From positions 62,001 to 126,000 of the forward strand of contig NZ_JACEGD010000001.1 in the NCBI RefSeq assembly GCF_016031635.1: DNA of 64,000 nucleotides. Reading direction: 5' to 3'. Under the pieces are notes generated by a model. That model ran no database searches and was not told where the DNA came from. It was given only the letters and a program-made list of their open reading frames with translations. Shown here one piece after another: positions 18,762-27,605 of this stretch (the stretch's first letter is position 1; every line of letters begins with the position of its first letter). Source of the DNA: Bradyrhizobium diversitatis. GTDB taxonomy: Bacteria > Pseudomonadota > Alphaproteobacteria > Rhizobiales > Xanthobacteraceae. The position numbers and the translations under genes were made by a program.

Positions 18762-19618
18762 TACAGATGATCATCAATACGCTGGCGAGCGCAGCCATCG
18801 TCGCGCCCGCCGCCGTGGCATTCACGCTGGTCTTTACCCTGTTCCGCTATGCAAACTTCGCGGTCGGGGGCTTTGTCACCGTTGGCGCCTTCGCCGCCTG
18901 GACCATCAACGTCCCCCTCGGATGTCCGCTCTGGGTCGCCGGCCTTGGCGCGATGGTCGTTTGCGCGAGCGCCTTCGCGCTCAGCGACCGCCTGGTGTTT
19001 CGCGCCTTGCGCGGTCGCAGCGGCGGCACGCTGCTGCTGGTCTCGATCGCACTCTCGTTCGTTCTCGAAAACATCATGCGTTTCATCTATGGCGCGCAGA
19101 TGAAGGGGTTCGATCTGCCATTGACCGGGCCCATCACGATCTGGGACGTGCGAATCACGCGGGAGACCGTGGCGGTCGTATCGGTCTCGCTGCTGGCTAT
19201 CCTGGTGGTCGGTGCGATCCTCATTCTGACGCCGATCGGTCGCGCGCTCAGGGCCGTGGCGGACAATCCATCTCTCGCCAGCGTTCGCGGCCTGCCGGTG
19301 CCATCCGTCGAGGTGTTCGGCATTGCCGTGGCCGGCGCGATGCTCGGGCTGTCCGGCACGCTGGTCGGCGTGGACCTCTCGATCGATCCCAATCTGAACT
19401 GGGCCGTTACCATTCCGATCATCGCCGCAGCCATTGTCGGCGGCTTGGGCTCGCCCATTGGCGCGGCTGCCGGCGCCATCCTGATCGGCGCCGCGGAAGA
19501 ACTCACCGTTGCGTTCCTGGCGCCGACCTACAAGGGCGCGGTCGGCTTCGCGGTGATCGCGCTCGTCCTGATCCTGCGGCCACAGGGCCTGCTGGGTGAC
19601 AAGGTAGACCGGAAGTAA
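18758..19618 (+). CDS. livH: Branched-chain amino acid/amide-type ABC permease, LivH-like
   Basis: A 286-residue permease with about eight hydrophobic helices. Typical LivH segments are TLFRYANFAVGGFVTVGAFA near the N-terminus and AVADNPSLASVRGLPV in the cytoplasmic loop, then IPIIAAAIVGGLGSPIGAAAG. It overlaps livF by 4 bp and is followed 5 bp later by livM. Confidence 0.92.
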   Translation: MIQMIINTLASAAIVAPAAVAFTLVFTLFRYANFAVGGFVTVGAFAAWTINVPLGCPLWVAGLGAMVVCASAFALSDRLVFRALRGRSGGTLLLVSIALSFVLENIMRFIYGAQMKGFDLPLTGPITIWDVRITRETVAVVSVSLLAILVVGAILILTPIGRALRAVADNPSLASVRGLPVPSVEVFGIAVAGAMLGLSGTLVGVDLSIDPNLNWAVTIPIIAAAIVGGLGSPIGAAAGAILIGAAEELTVAFLAPTYKGAVGFAVIALVLILRPQGLLGDKVDRK

Positions 19619-19623
19619 TCGCC

Positions 19624-20553
19624 ATGGACAGCTATCTCGTCGCCATTCTCACCGTCGCGGGGATCTATTTGATCCTCGCTCTGGCTCTCAATCTTCAGTT
19701 CGGCCTCACCGGCCTGATCAATTTCGGCGTCGTCGGCTTTTATGGTCTCGGCGCCTATGCCAGCGGCATCGCCACCGAAACCTTTCATGCGCCATTCCTC
19801 GCAGGATTGCTGGCCGCGCTGATCATCGGGGCCATCGCCGGCGCATTGGTCGCGCTTCTCTCCTTGCGACTATCCGGCGACTTTCTCGCCATCGTGACCC
19901 TCGGCTTTGCCGAGACGATCCGTCTCGTCTTCAACAACGAAGACTGGCTGACCCACGGGCCGAGCGGATTCATCATAGTGACCCGGCCCGTCATTGCCGG
20001 ATTGAGCCGCACGGCGACCTCCTGGATGGTCCTTGGCGTCATTCTTCTGGCGGCGCTGTTGGTGCTGTTGCTCATGATGCGCCTTGCCGACACGCCCTAT
20101 GGCCGCGTCCTGCGCGCCGTTCGTGAGGACGATCTGGTCCCGGCAACGCTCGGCAAAAACATCTTCATGTATCGGCTGCAGGCCTTCGTCCTCGGCAGCG
20201 CCATCATGGCCGGTACGGGCTCGCTCTATGCGCACTACGTTCAGACCATCACGCCGGACAATTTTACCACGCCGGTGGCCATCCTGGTCTGGATGTCGGT
20301 GATCGTCGGTGGCGCCGGCAACATGAAGGGCACCGTATTGGGCGCACTGGCTGTCGTGTTCATCTACGAAGGAACCCGCTTCATCGGTCCCTGGCTGACC
20401 ATGCTCGACGCCGAACAGATATCGGCGCTTCGCTTCATCATCATCGGCGTCGCGCTGATCCTGATGATCCGCTTTCGACCGGAGGGACTCTTGCCTGAGG
20501 CATATCAGCGGCCAGCAGAAGCCGCATCCCGTATCACCCCATCGAAAGGATAG
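19624..20553 (+). CDS. livM: Branched-chain amino acid/amide-type ABC permease, LivM-like
   Basis: A 309-residue permease starting at ATG 19624. LNLQFGLTGLINFGVVGFYGLG near residue 20 (in part) and GRVLRAVREDDLVPATLGKN are LivM hallmarks, the latter being the coupling loop. NMKGTVLGALAVVFIYEGTR precedes the last helices. Second permease of the heterodimer; the binding-protein gene begins 5 bp after its stop, so all five transport genes form one operon. Confidence 0.92.
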   Translation: MDSYLVAILTVAGIYLILALALNLQFGLTGLINFGVVGFYGLGAYASGIATETFHAPFLAGLLAALIIGAIAGALVALLSLRLSGDFLAIVTLGFAETIRLVFNNEDWLTHGPSGFIIVTRPVIAGLSRTATSWMVLGVILLAALLVLLLMMRLADTPYGRVLRAVREDDLVPATLGKNIFMYRLQAFVLGSAIMAGTGSLYAHYVQTITPDNFTTPVAILVWMSVIVGGAGNMKGTVLGALAVVFIYEGTRFIGPWLTMLDAEQISALRFIIIGVALILMIRFRPEGLLPEAYQRPAEAASRITPSKG

Positions 20554-20558
20554 CATCG

Positions 20559-21782
20559 ATGAATATTACACGACGGCTGTTTGTAACGGGTTCGACGATT
20601 GCCCTTGCGACGCCTGCATTGCTCCGCCATGGACTGGCGCAATCCGGACCGATCAAGATCGGCAGCCTGACGCCCCTGACGGGCGGCGGCGCCCCCTACG
20701 GACCGGAGAAGGCCAAGGCGCATCGCGCTGTCGTGGACCTGGTGAATGCGAATGGCGGTGTTCTCGGCCGCAAGATCGAAGTGATCGCCGAAGACTCGCA
20801 GACCAACCCCGAAGCCGCCGTGCGCGCGGCGCGCAAGATGATCGACGCCGATCAGGTGTCGGCGATCATCGGAACATGGGCCTCGTCCGAGACCATCGGC
20901 ATCATGCCGCTGTGCCAGGACGCCAATGTGGTCCAGCTCTTCAGCGGATCATCGGACAACCTCCCCGACGGCGACAAGAAGCGCCTCTGCTTCAACCTGC
21001 AGCCCCTCAACAAAGCGTGGTGCGTCGCATTGGCCGACCTCGCCGCCAAGCGCGGCTATCTCAAGGTTGGCTTCGCAGGCCCGAAGAACGACTTCGCGGC
21101 GTCGATGGGCGCCTCGTTCGGGAAATCCCTGCAAGCAGTCGGCGGCCAGATCGTCGGTGAGCCGCTGTATTACAACCCCACCCAGGTCTCATATCGTGCC
21201 GAGGCCGAGAAGCTGATCGCCAGCAAGGCGCCGGCGCTTTTCCTGGCAGGCTATGTCACCGACTTCACCGCCCTCTACCGCGAGCTCGTTCGCGGCGGCT
21301 ACACTGGCAAGGTCTTTGCGCTGTCGTTCGCCGTCGGACCGGACTTCAAGAAGGCCGTCGGCTCTGCCGCCGAAGGCATACTGCACGGCTCGCCGGTGCC
21401 GCCCGTCGGCAAGGACAGCTACGACGCGTATCTGCGTCTTGTCGGTGTCAAGCCGAACGGCCAGATCCAGTTCCCCTATGGCTGCGCCGCATATGACGAG
21501 ATCAACCTGCTCCTTCTCGGCATGGCGAGCGCCAAATCGACCGAAGCCCGCGCCTTGTCTGACAACATCATGAAGGTGGCCAATGGCCCCGGCGAGCGGG
21601 TCACCACCTTCGCGGAAGGCGCCAAGCTTCTCGCCGAAGGCAAGTCGATCAACTACGACGGCGCCAGCTCATCGGCGGACTTCCTGCCGAACGGCATGCT
21701 CAAGAGCCGCGATTTTGCGCTCTATGAGATCAAGGGTGGCGAGGATGTCTCGATCCTGACCACCACCAGCACCGCCGAGTAA
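20559..21782 (+). CDS. ABC transporter substrate-binding protein, LivK/amide-binding family
   Basis: A 407-residue type I periplasmic binding protein (Peripla_BP_6). The leader contains TRRLFVTG, which fits a twin-arginine (Tat) motif, before the hydrophobic stretch and a LAQSGP cleavage region. KIGSLTPLTGGGAPYGPEKAK is the typical first strand and ligand loop; VIAEDSQTNPEAAVRAARKM follows. It would deliver substrate to LivHMGF. With the upstream amidohydrolase and metallo-beta-lactamase-fold enzyme, the ligand may be an amide or cyclic amide rather than leucine (inference). Confidence 0.9.
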   Translation: MNITRRLFVTGSTIALATPALLRHGLAQSGPIKIGSLTPLTGGGAPYGPEKAKAHRAVVDLVNANGGVLGRKIEVIAEDSQTNPEAAVRAARKMIDADQVSAIIGTWASSETIGIMPLCQDANVVQLFSGSSDNLPDGDKKRLCFNLQPLNKAWCVALADLAAKRGYLKVGFAGPKNDFAASMGASFGKSLQAVGGQIVGEPLYYNPTQVSYRAEAEKLIASKAPALFLAGYVTDFTALYRELVRGGYTGKVFALSFAVGPDFKKAVGSAAEGILHGSPVPPVGKDSYDAYLRLVGVKPNGQIQFPYGCAAYDEINLLLLGMASAKSTEARALSDNIMKVANGPGERVTTFAEGAKLLAEGKSINYDGASSSADFLPNGMLKSRDFALYEIKGGEDVSILTTTSTAE

Positions 21783-21808
21783 GCTGAGGGGCGATACTAT
21801 CAGCGATC

Positions 21809-21835
21809 GGTCATGGAGGCTTGTTCTCCATGACC
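21809..21835 (+). terminator. Strong hairpin after the Liv operon
   Basis: GGTCATGGAG and CTCCATGACC form a perfect 10-bp stem with a 7-base loop, 27 bases after the binding-protein stop. No T-run follows, so it may act as an mRNA 3'-end stabiliser or factor-assisted terminator. Confidence 0.6.
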
Positions 21836-21892
21836 ACTAATCACAAGGCCTGGCACCTTGTCCGCTTTTTAGGGAAATCAATGCTGCCAGCA

Positions 21893-21940
21893 TGTCTCTT
21901 AATCAGCGGGTCCCAGGTTCGAGCCCTGGTGCGCCCACCA
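21893..21940 (+). other. tRNA-Lys(CTT) 3' half, left direct repeat of the zinc island
   Basis: From the anticodon loop (CTCTTAA) to CCA, the sequence is a perfect tRNA-Lys 3' half: TCAGC anticodon-stem strand, variable loop, T-arm CAGGTTCGAGCCCTG, acceptor strand TGCGCCC, ACCA. The 5' half is absent, so it cannot be a functional tRNA. The 48 bp recur identically at 44938-44985, and similarity extends about 90 bp downstream (to about 22028) through GGCCCGCAAGGGCT and GCTTTTGAT-GTCGTACG. tRNA 3' ends are standard island attachment sites. The rest of 21941-22319 shows no gene. Confidence 0.8.
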
Positions 21941-22319
21941 CTCTTAAGAGACTGGCCCGCAAGGGCTCATTTAAAATCTGCGGCAGATAAACCGGGGCTC
22001 GTGCGGCGCTTTTGATAGTCGTACGTCGCAAGCCGCACGGCAAGTCGGATGGGAGCGAAGCCCCCTTGGTAAAGACATCAGCCGTGATCGCATGGTCTTA
22101 TTATCAATCGCGGTGGCCAAGTCTGCGCCTCTCTGCACGGCAAGGACAGTCCGTCCAGTCGTACTGCGGTAGAGACGAGTCGGCGCTCTGGTCACGAAGG
22201 TCCAAGCAGCGCTGGTGAAGGCGAGCGTCGGCAGAACAACGGTTACCGCTAGCGTATACTCTCATCATTGGTCGTTCCTCTCAAGTCAGCATTCGCGATC
22301 CGATCATAGGTGCGCTCGA

Positions 22320-23258
22320 TCAGGGGACATCAGGCACGATGGCTTTCCGGATTGTCGAGGCGTTGTGCTTCATCATGTCGACATAGGTGGCCGCCGGCCC
22401 GTCCGGTCCGGACAGAGCATCGGAGTAGAGTTCTCCGGCCATCTTCGCACCTGTTTCCGTAGCAATGCGCTGGACAAGACGGGGATCGGTGATGTTCTCC
22501 ACGAACACCGCGGAGACGTTATCCTGCTTGATTTGCCGGATGAGACTGGCGATGCCGGACGCCGACGCTTCAGTGTCTGTTGACAGGCCTTCTGGCGCCA
22601 GAAATGTCAAACCGTATTCGTGAGCGAAGTAGCCGAATGCCTCATGCGCTGTCATGACAACGCGTTTGTGTGGCGGGATTGATGCGATAGTCGCTCTGAT
22701 TTCAGCATCAAGCGCGGTGAGACTCGCATCAAAGACTTTGGCATTTGTCTCGTACGTCTTGCAGCTGGACGGGTCGACCGAGCAGAACGCCTTTGCGATA
22801 TTCTTGACGTAGACCCGCGCATTCGGAACCGCTTGCCAAGCATGGGGATCGTAATCGCCGTGATGATGGTGATGGCCGGGCTGCCCTTGGCTGTGCGCTT
22901 GCTCCCTGCTCCTGAGCAGCTGGATACCTTTTGTGAGCTCGACAACAGGGGCCTTTGTTCGGCTCGCCTCGATAAGGCGTCTCAAGAACCCTTCGAATTG
23001 AAGGCCGTTAACGAGCACGATGTCGGCGGCGGCAATGGTTCGGACGTCTCCAGGCCTGGGTTCGTAAACATGAGGATCGCCGTTCGCCCCCACCAGCGAC
23101 CTGAGATCGATACGGTCTCCGCCGACATGACGTGCAAAGTCGCCAATAATGGAGAAGCTGGCGACCACATTGAGCTTCTTGGCGGATGCGGCGCCAGCAG
23201 CAAGCGGCGATAGGAAGACAAGTCCAGCAAGCGCGATCGTTCTTAACCTAGTAAACAT
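22320..23258 (-). CDS. znuA: Zinc/manganese-type ABC substrate-binding protein, ZnuA-like
   Basis: A 312-residue cluster A-I metal-binding protein with a signal peptide (MFTRLRTIALAGLVFLSPLAAGAASA). Metal-ligand positions are visible: His in GANGDPHVYEPRPGDV, His in MTAHEAFGYFAHEYG, and the acidic ligand region FVENITDPR. A His-rich loop (GHHHHHGDYDPHAW) between the first two ligands is typical of zinc-specific rather than manganese members. No ZnuB/ZnuC genes are in the window, so it must use a permease encoded elsewhere or act as a periplasmic zinc carrier. It is divergent from a Zur-box-controlled receptor, with the box about 125 bp upstream of its start. Confidence 0.88.
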   Translation of the reverse strand: MFTRLRTIALAGLVFLSPLAAGAASAKKLNVVASFSIIGDFARHVGGDRIDLRSLVGANGDPHVYEPRPGDVRTIAAADIVLVNGLQFEGFLRRLIEASRTKAPVVELTKGIQLLRSREQAHSQGQPGHHHHHGDYDPHAWQAVPNARVYVKNIAKAFCSVDPSSCKTYETNAKVFDASLTALDAEIRATIASIPPHKRVVMTAHEAFGYFAHEYGLTFLAPEGLSTDTEASASGIASLIRQIKQDNVSAVFVENITDPRLVQRIATETGAKMAGELYSDALSGPDGPAATYVDMMKHNASTIRKAIVPDVP

Positions 23259-23375
23259 GAGCTGGCCTATTATCGTTGTTCCAGTTGTCTGATGTTGGTG
23301 GCACCGGGCGGCTCTTCCTGGCGGTGATCAAGCACTGCAGTTACCGATGAAGCGGCCTTGCCGTAACCGTTTTGC

Positions 23376-23404
23376 TTGACGAATGTAATGTTATAACATT
23401 ACAC
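23376..23404 (+). promoter_or_regulatory. Promoter with perfect Zur box
   Basis: TGTAATGTTATAACATTACA at 23384-23403 is a perfect 20-bp palindrome matching the alphaproteobacterial Zur consensus. A TTGACG -35 (23376-23381) and TTACAC -10 (23399-23404) at 17-bp spacing put the box between and over the promoter elements, so bound Zur would block polymerase. It serves the receptor gene starting at 23455 and may also reach the divergent znuA-like gene. Confidence 0.85.
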
Positions 23405-23454
23405 AGCTTCTGTGAAGCCTCGATGTGAGGTGAGAAGTGGTCGCGGGGGTAGGC

Positions 23455-25944
23455 GTGCGTCATCTGTTGGATCCGGTTTTTCTTTCGATTCTATTGAGAG
23501 CGGCAGACGTTCTGCCTCTTGGCTCTGCGCAAGCTCAGACGGCTTCGCCGCCACGCGACCAGGCGGCTAGCTGGGTGCCTCCTACCGCCAAGGCGCCGCA
23601 GCGGCGACAAACGGCGGGAGTGGCCGATCCGTCGGCTTCGCAACGAGCTCGGAGTTCCCGCACGCTGTGGATGAGCTTCGGTACGATTGTCTCCCCGCCG
23701 CGTCGCCGCGCGTTGCTCCGTTCAGTTGCATTCTCCTGTCTCGTGCTGTCGAGCGACGGCTGGGCACAGTCCGCGGGGCCGGTCCAGTCGCTCGACCCCG
23801 TGGTGGTGCAGCCGCCCGAGAGGCAGCCGAATGCCCGTAGCAATCGAAGCAGGGATGCAATGCGCGCTGTGCGCTCACGCCAGCAACGCAGCACGGCCAT
23901 CGACGCACGGGCTCCGACTGCGAACCCGGCAGGTCCCGCATTCGCCGCACCGACGCTCAACCTCACCGGAGCAAGCACCGCCGGCAGCCGGCTCGGGCTG
24001 ACGCGCCTACAGACGCCGGCCAGCGTGGAGGTGATTTCGGCTGAAACCATCGCCGAACGTGGCCAGCAGAACGTCCTGGACGCGGTGACGCAAAACGCCA
24101 CCGGCTTCACGGCGAGCCCGGCGCCGGGCAACGGCGGCGTCTCGTTCAATACCCGCGGCTTCACGGGCCTTGCCTCGGTGATGACGCTCTATGACGGCAC
24201 TCAGCTTTATATCGGCGCCGGCACGGTGACCTTTCCGTTCGACACGTGGTCGACCGAGCGCATCGAGGTGCTGCGAGGGCCTGCATCGGTGATGTATGGC
24301 GCGGGAGCGGTCGGCGGCGCCATCAACATCGTTTCGAAACTGCCGTCGTGGATTCCGCGCAACCAGGCCGAGATCTCGCTGGACAGCAACATGACACGGC
24401 GAATTGCCGTCGACAGCGGCGGTCCGATCAGCAAGGACGTCGCCTATCGCCTCACCGCCACCGGCAACATGTCGGACGGCTGGGTCGATCGTGACAACAC
24501 CTCGAACGTCGCGCTTCATGCCGTGGTCCAGGTCAAACAGAACGAAGACGTCACCTGGACACTGTCCACGGACTACGGCGACCGCAACCCGTCGCGCTAC
24601 TTCGGCACGCCGCTGATCAACGGCACGTTCCAGGAGTCGCTACGCTTCAAGAACTACAATGTCAGCGACAGCCACATCCGCTACCAGGACAGCTGGAATC
24701 AAGTGAAGACCGATTGGCAGGTCGCCGATGGAATTTCGATCCACAACACGCTGTACTACTTGAACTCCAAGCGGCACTGGAAGGACGTCGAAAGCTACGC
24801 CTACAATCCCGCTACCGGCCTCATCAACCGAACCAGCTATATCGAGATCTTTCACGACCAGCAGCAGGTCGGCAACCGCATGGACGCGAAATTCCGCGGG
24901 CATGTTCTTGGGATGGCCAACGAGTTCCTGACGGGCTTCGACGTCAACAGCATCAACTTCACCCACACCAACAATTCACCTTATGGCGGCTCGTCGTCCG
25001 TCAACCCCTACAGCTTCGATCCAGGGGTGTTCAACAGCCCGAACCCCACCATTCCCGGTTACGGCAGCGTGACCAATCAATACGCTCTGTTCGCTGAGAA
25101 CCGGCTCTCGGTCACCGAGCAGCTATCCTTCATCGCTGGCGTTCGACAGGATGAACCGACGATCACGCGCACCGACTATGTCACGCCCGCGAACAGCTTC
25201 GAAAAATCGTTCTCCTCGACGACCTGGCGCGCCGGTGCGGTCTATACACCCGTCAAGGACCTCGCCTTCTATGGCCAGTATGCCACGGCGGTCGATCCGG
25301 TCGGGGGGCTGATCTCACTGTCGTCCGCCAACAAGAACTTCGACCTTGCCACCGGCAGACAGATCGAGATCGGCGTGAAGCAATCCTTCTGGGGCGGCCG
25401 CGGCGAATGGACCTTGGCCGGCTACGAGATCCTGAAGAACAATTTGCTGGCCCGCGATCCCAACATTCCCTCGCTGACGGTCCAGGTCGGCCAGCAATCA
25501 TCGCGCGGCGTCGAAGCGTCGCTTGGTTTTCTGCTCGACTATGGCTGGCGGATCGATGCCAACACCGCGTTCCTGCGCGCAAGGTATGACGACTTCGTGC
25601 AGTCGGTCGGCGGCGTCGCGGTGAATTTTGCCGGCAATGTCCCGGTCAACGTCCCGCAGACCGTCTCCAACATCTGGGCGACCTGGGCCTTTGCGCCGAA
25701 CTGGTCGGTCAATGCCGGCGTGCAGATCGTCGGCAAGACCTACGCGGACAATGCCAACACGATGACTCGCCCAGCCTACAACATCGTCAATGCCGGTGTG
25801 CAGTGGAAGCCCGATCTCAACACCACCGTGGCGTTCCGCGTGTACAATCTGTTCGATGAGGTCTACACCACGTCGGGCGGCACGACCCAGTGGCTGCTCG
25901 GCATGCCGCGCACGGCGCGAGTCGCAGTCAACGTGAAGTTCTGA
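23455..25944 (+). CDS. TonB-dependent siderophore-type receptor, Zur-controlled, with doubled N-terminal signal region
   Basis: An 829-residue outer-membrane receptor: plug domain with TPASVEVISAETIAERGQ and IEVLRGPASVMYGAGAVGGA, then a 22-strand barrel ending in Phe (ARVAVNVKF). Start is taken as GTG 23455, matching the homologous start of the receptor at 38970 and preceded by a G-rich ribosome-binding stretch. Unusually, after a first signal peptide (VRHLLDPVFLSILL...AQAQ) and about 50 residues including APQRRQTA, a second signal-like segment starts at Met 23671 (PPRRRALLRSVAFSCLVLSS, then DGWAQS) directly before the native plug linker. The first 70 residues and the promoter are homologous to the 38970 receptor; the remainder is not closely related. 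Followed 2 bp later by a PepSY gene. Confidence 0.87.
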   Translation: MRHLLDPVFLSILLRAADVLPLGSAQAQTASPPRDQAASWVPPTAKAPQRRQTAGVADPSASQRARSSRTLWMSFGTIVSPPRRRALLRSVAFSCLVLSSDGWAQSAGPVQSLDPVVVQPPERQPNARSNRSRDAMRAVRSRQQRSTAIDARAPTANPAGPAFAAPTLNLTGASTAGSRLGLTRLQTPASVEVISAETIAERGQQNVLDAVTQNATGFTASPAPGNGGVSFNTRGFTGLASVMTLYDGTQLYIGAGTVTFPFDTWSTERIEVLRGPASVMYGAGAVGGAINIVSKLPSWIPRNQAEISLDSNMTRRIAVDSGGPISKDVAYRLTATGNMSDGWVDRDNTSNVALHAVVQVKQNEDVTWTLSTDYGDRNPSRYFGTPLINGTFQESLRFKNYNVSDSHIRYQDSWNQVKTDWQVADGISIHNTLYYLNSKRHWKDVESYAYNPATGLINRTSYIEIFHDQQQVGNRMDAKFRGHVLGMANEFLTGFDVNSINFTHTNNSPYGGSSSVNPYSFDPGVFNSPNPTIPGYGSVTNQYALFAENRLSVTEQLSFIAGVRQDEPTITRTDYVTPANSFEKSFSSTTWRAGAVYTPVKDLAFYGQYATAVDPVGGLISLSSANKNFDLATGRQIEIGVKQSFWGGRGEWTLAGYEILKNNLLARDPNIPSLTVQVGQQSSRGVEASLGFLLDYGWRIDANTAFLRARYDDFVQSVGGVAVNFAGNVPVNVPQTVSNIWATWAFAPNWSVNAGVQIVGKTYADNANTMTRPAYNIVNAGVQWKPDLNTTVAFRVYNLFDEVYTTSGGTTQWLLGMPRTARVAVNVKF

Positions 25945-25946
25945 CC

Positions 25947-27389
25947 GTGTCGCGCGTGAAACGCACACTCCGGCGGTGGCTGTATATCGGCCACCGCTGG
26001 GTCGGAATCGTCACCTGCCTGTTCTTCGCCATGTGGTTCATCTCCGGCGTGGTGATGATGTACGTCGCGTTTCCAGGCCTTTCCGAAAAGGAGAGGCTGA
26101 CCGCGCTCCCTGTTATTCAGTGGACGAAAGTGACGCTGTCGCCGGACGACGCGATGAAGGCGGCGGGCGCGACGCACTATCCGCGCGACCTCCGGTTGTC
26201 CATGCTGGCGGACGAACCCGTGTATCGGATCACCGGCTGGGACGGCAGGCGGCAGGCGATCTCCGCCGCCGACGGCCGCATCATTACGGGTGTTTCCGAA
26301 CAGCAGGCGCTCGCGGTTGCGCAGCATCATCCCGCGAGCAGATCGCCGCACCTCGAAGAAATGGTCGACCGCGACCAATGGAGCGTAACGGCGCGTTACG
26401 ATCCGCTGCGCCCGCTCTACCTCATCGGGCTCGGCGACGATGCCGGCACCAGGCTCTATGTGTCCTCGCGCTCCGGCGAGATCGCGCTCGACACCAACCA
26501 CACCGAACGCGTCTGGAACTGGCTCGGCTCGATCCCGCACTGGATCTACCCAACCGTGCTGCGCAAGGATGGCCCGTTGTGGCGGCTCGTTGTACTCTGG
26601 ATCTCCGGCATCTGCCTCATCGTCGGCGTCACCGGCATCTGGATCGGCATCCTGCGCGTGCGGCTGAAGCGGCGCTATGCGAACGGCCGGATCACGCCCT
26701 ACCGTGGCTGGATGGCGTGGCACCACGTCACGGGCCTGATCGCGGGCGCCTTTGTGCTGACCTGGATGTTCTCCGGCTGGCTTTCGCTCAATCCCGGCGA
26801 CTATTTCACGGGTCGCAACACGGGCCGCGAGGTGCTGCAACGCTATGCCGCCCATGATGCGCCGACAATTGCGACGAAGCTGCCGACGCCGCAATTCCCC
26901 GTGGTCGAAGCGCGCTTCGTCTGGCTCGATGGCAGCCCTATGATGATCGCTGCATCGCGTGACGGCACGCAGAGGCCGCTGGATGTGACGTCGGGCCAGA
27001 CGACCGCAATTCCTCAGGATCGCCTCTGGACCGCCGCAGCGAAGCTGCTGCCGCAAGCCCGCGTGGCGGAACGGATGGTGCTCGAGGAATACGACTCTCA
27101 CTGGTACGCGCATCATCACGACCGCGAGTTGCCGGTGCTGCGCGCCGTGTTTGATGACGACACGAAAACATGGTTTCACATCAGCCCTGTCACCGGCGAC
27201 ATCCTTGGCCGCACGGACAGCAGCCGTCGAACATATCGCTGGTTGTTCAACGCGCTGCACAGTTTGGATTTCCGCCTGCTGCTGATGTATCGCCCGGCCT
27301 GGGACATCGTGGTGTGGCTGTTGTCGATCCTCGGCACCATCGTCTCGATGAGCGGTGTCGTCGTCGGCTGGCGCTATCTGCGCAACTAA
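25947..27389 (+). CDS. PepSY-associated transmembrane protein (PiuB-like)
   Basis: A 480-residue inner-membrane protein starting with GTG 25947, two bases after the receptor stop. N-terminal helix WLYIGHRWVGIVTCLFFAMW is the PepSY_TM hallmark (His-bearing helix), followed by a periplasmic PepSY region, a middle helix pair around WRLVVLWISGICLIVGVTGI, the YRGWMAWHHVTGLIAGAFVL His pair, and a C-terminal helix. Such proteins are commonly partnered with siderophore receptors and are thought to reduce or release the metal from the chelate using haem-ligand His residues. Operon placement suggests it processes the ligand imported by the adjacent receptor. Confidence 0.86.
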   Translation: MSRVKRTLRRWLYIGHRWVGIVTCLFFAMWFISGVVMMYVAFPGLSEKERLTALPVIQWTKVTLSPDDAMKAAGATHYPRDLRLSMLADEPVYRITGWDGRRQAISAADGRIITGVSEQQALAVAQHHPASRSPHLEEMVDRDQWSVTARYDPLRPLYLIGLGDDAGTRLYVSSRSGEIALDTNHTERVWNWLGSIPHWIYPTVLRKDGPLWRLVVLWISGICLIVGVTGIWIGILRVRLKRRYANGRITPYRGWMAWHHVTGLIAGAFVLTWMFSGWLSLNPGDYFTGRNTGREVLQRYAAHDAPTIATKLPTPQFPVVEARFVWLDGSPMMIAASRDGTQRPLDVTSGQTTAIPQDRLWTAAAKLLPQARVAERMVLEEYDSHWYAHHHDRELPVLRAVFDDDTKTWFHISPVTGDILGRTDSSRRTYRWLFNALHSLDFRLLLMYRPAWDIVVWLLSILGTIVSMSGVVVGWRYLRN

Positions 27390-27605
27390 CGCGAATTGGT
27401 CATTGAAATAGGGTTCGGGCCAGCGGGCTAAACCGCTCGCGCGGTAGGGGACGACGGCAGGCAGCTGGCGTCTCGTCCCATCGCTCGGCCATCAGTTGCG
27501 CTCGCAGCAGCTATCGGCCGCGGCAAGCGCGGCCAGCAAGGGTGCGCGGTTCGTTACTACGATGCAGTCCAGCACTGTCACCGCGATTCCGTCCATACCG
27601 TTCGG
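27390..27605. other. Convergent intergenic gap
   Basis: Between the converging PepSY and TonB genes. A short ACCGC-TCGC-GCGGT hairpin (27432-27445) could act as a weak bidirectional terminator; nothing else is evident. Confidence 0.35.

Noticed and set aside
22320..23340. A separate Zur box directly upstream of the znuA-like gene
   Set aside because: CTATTATCGTTG near 23269 is AT-rich but has no symmetry matching the 20-mer; only the shared box at 23384 is credible.
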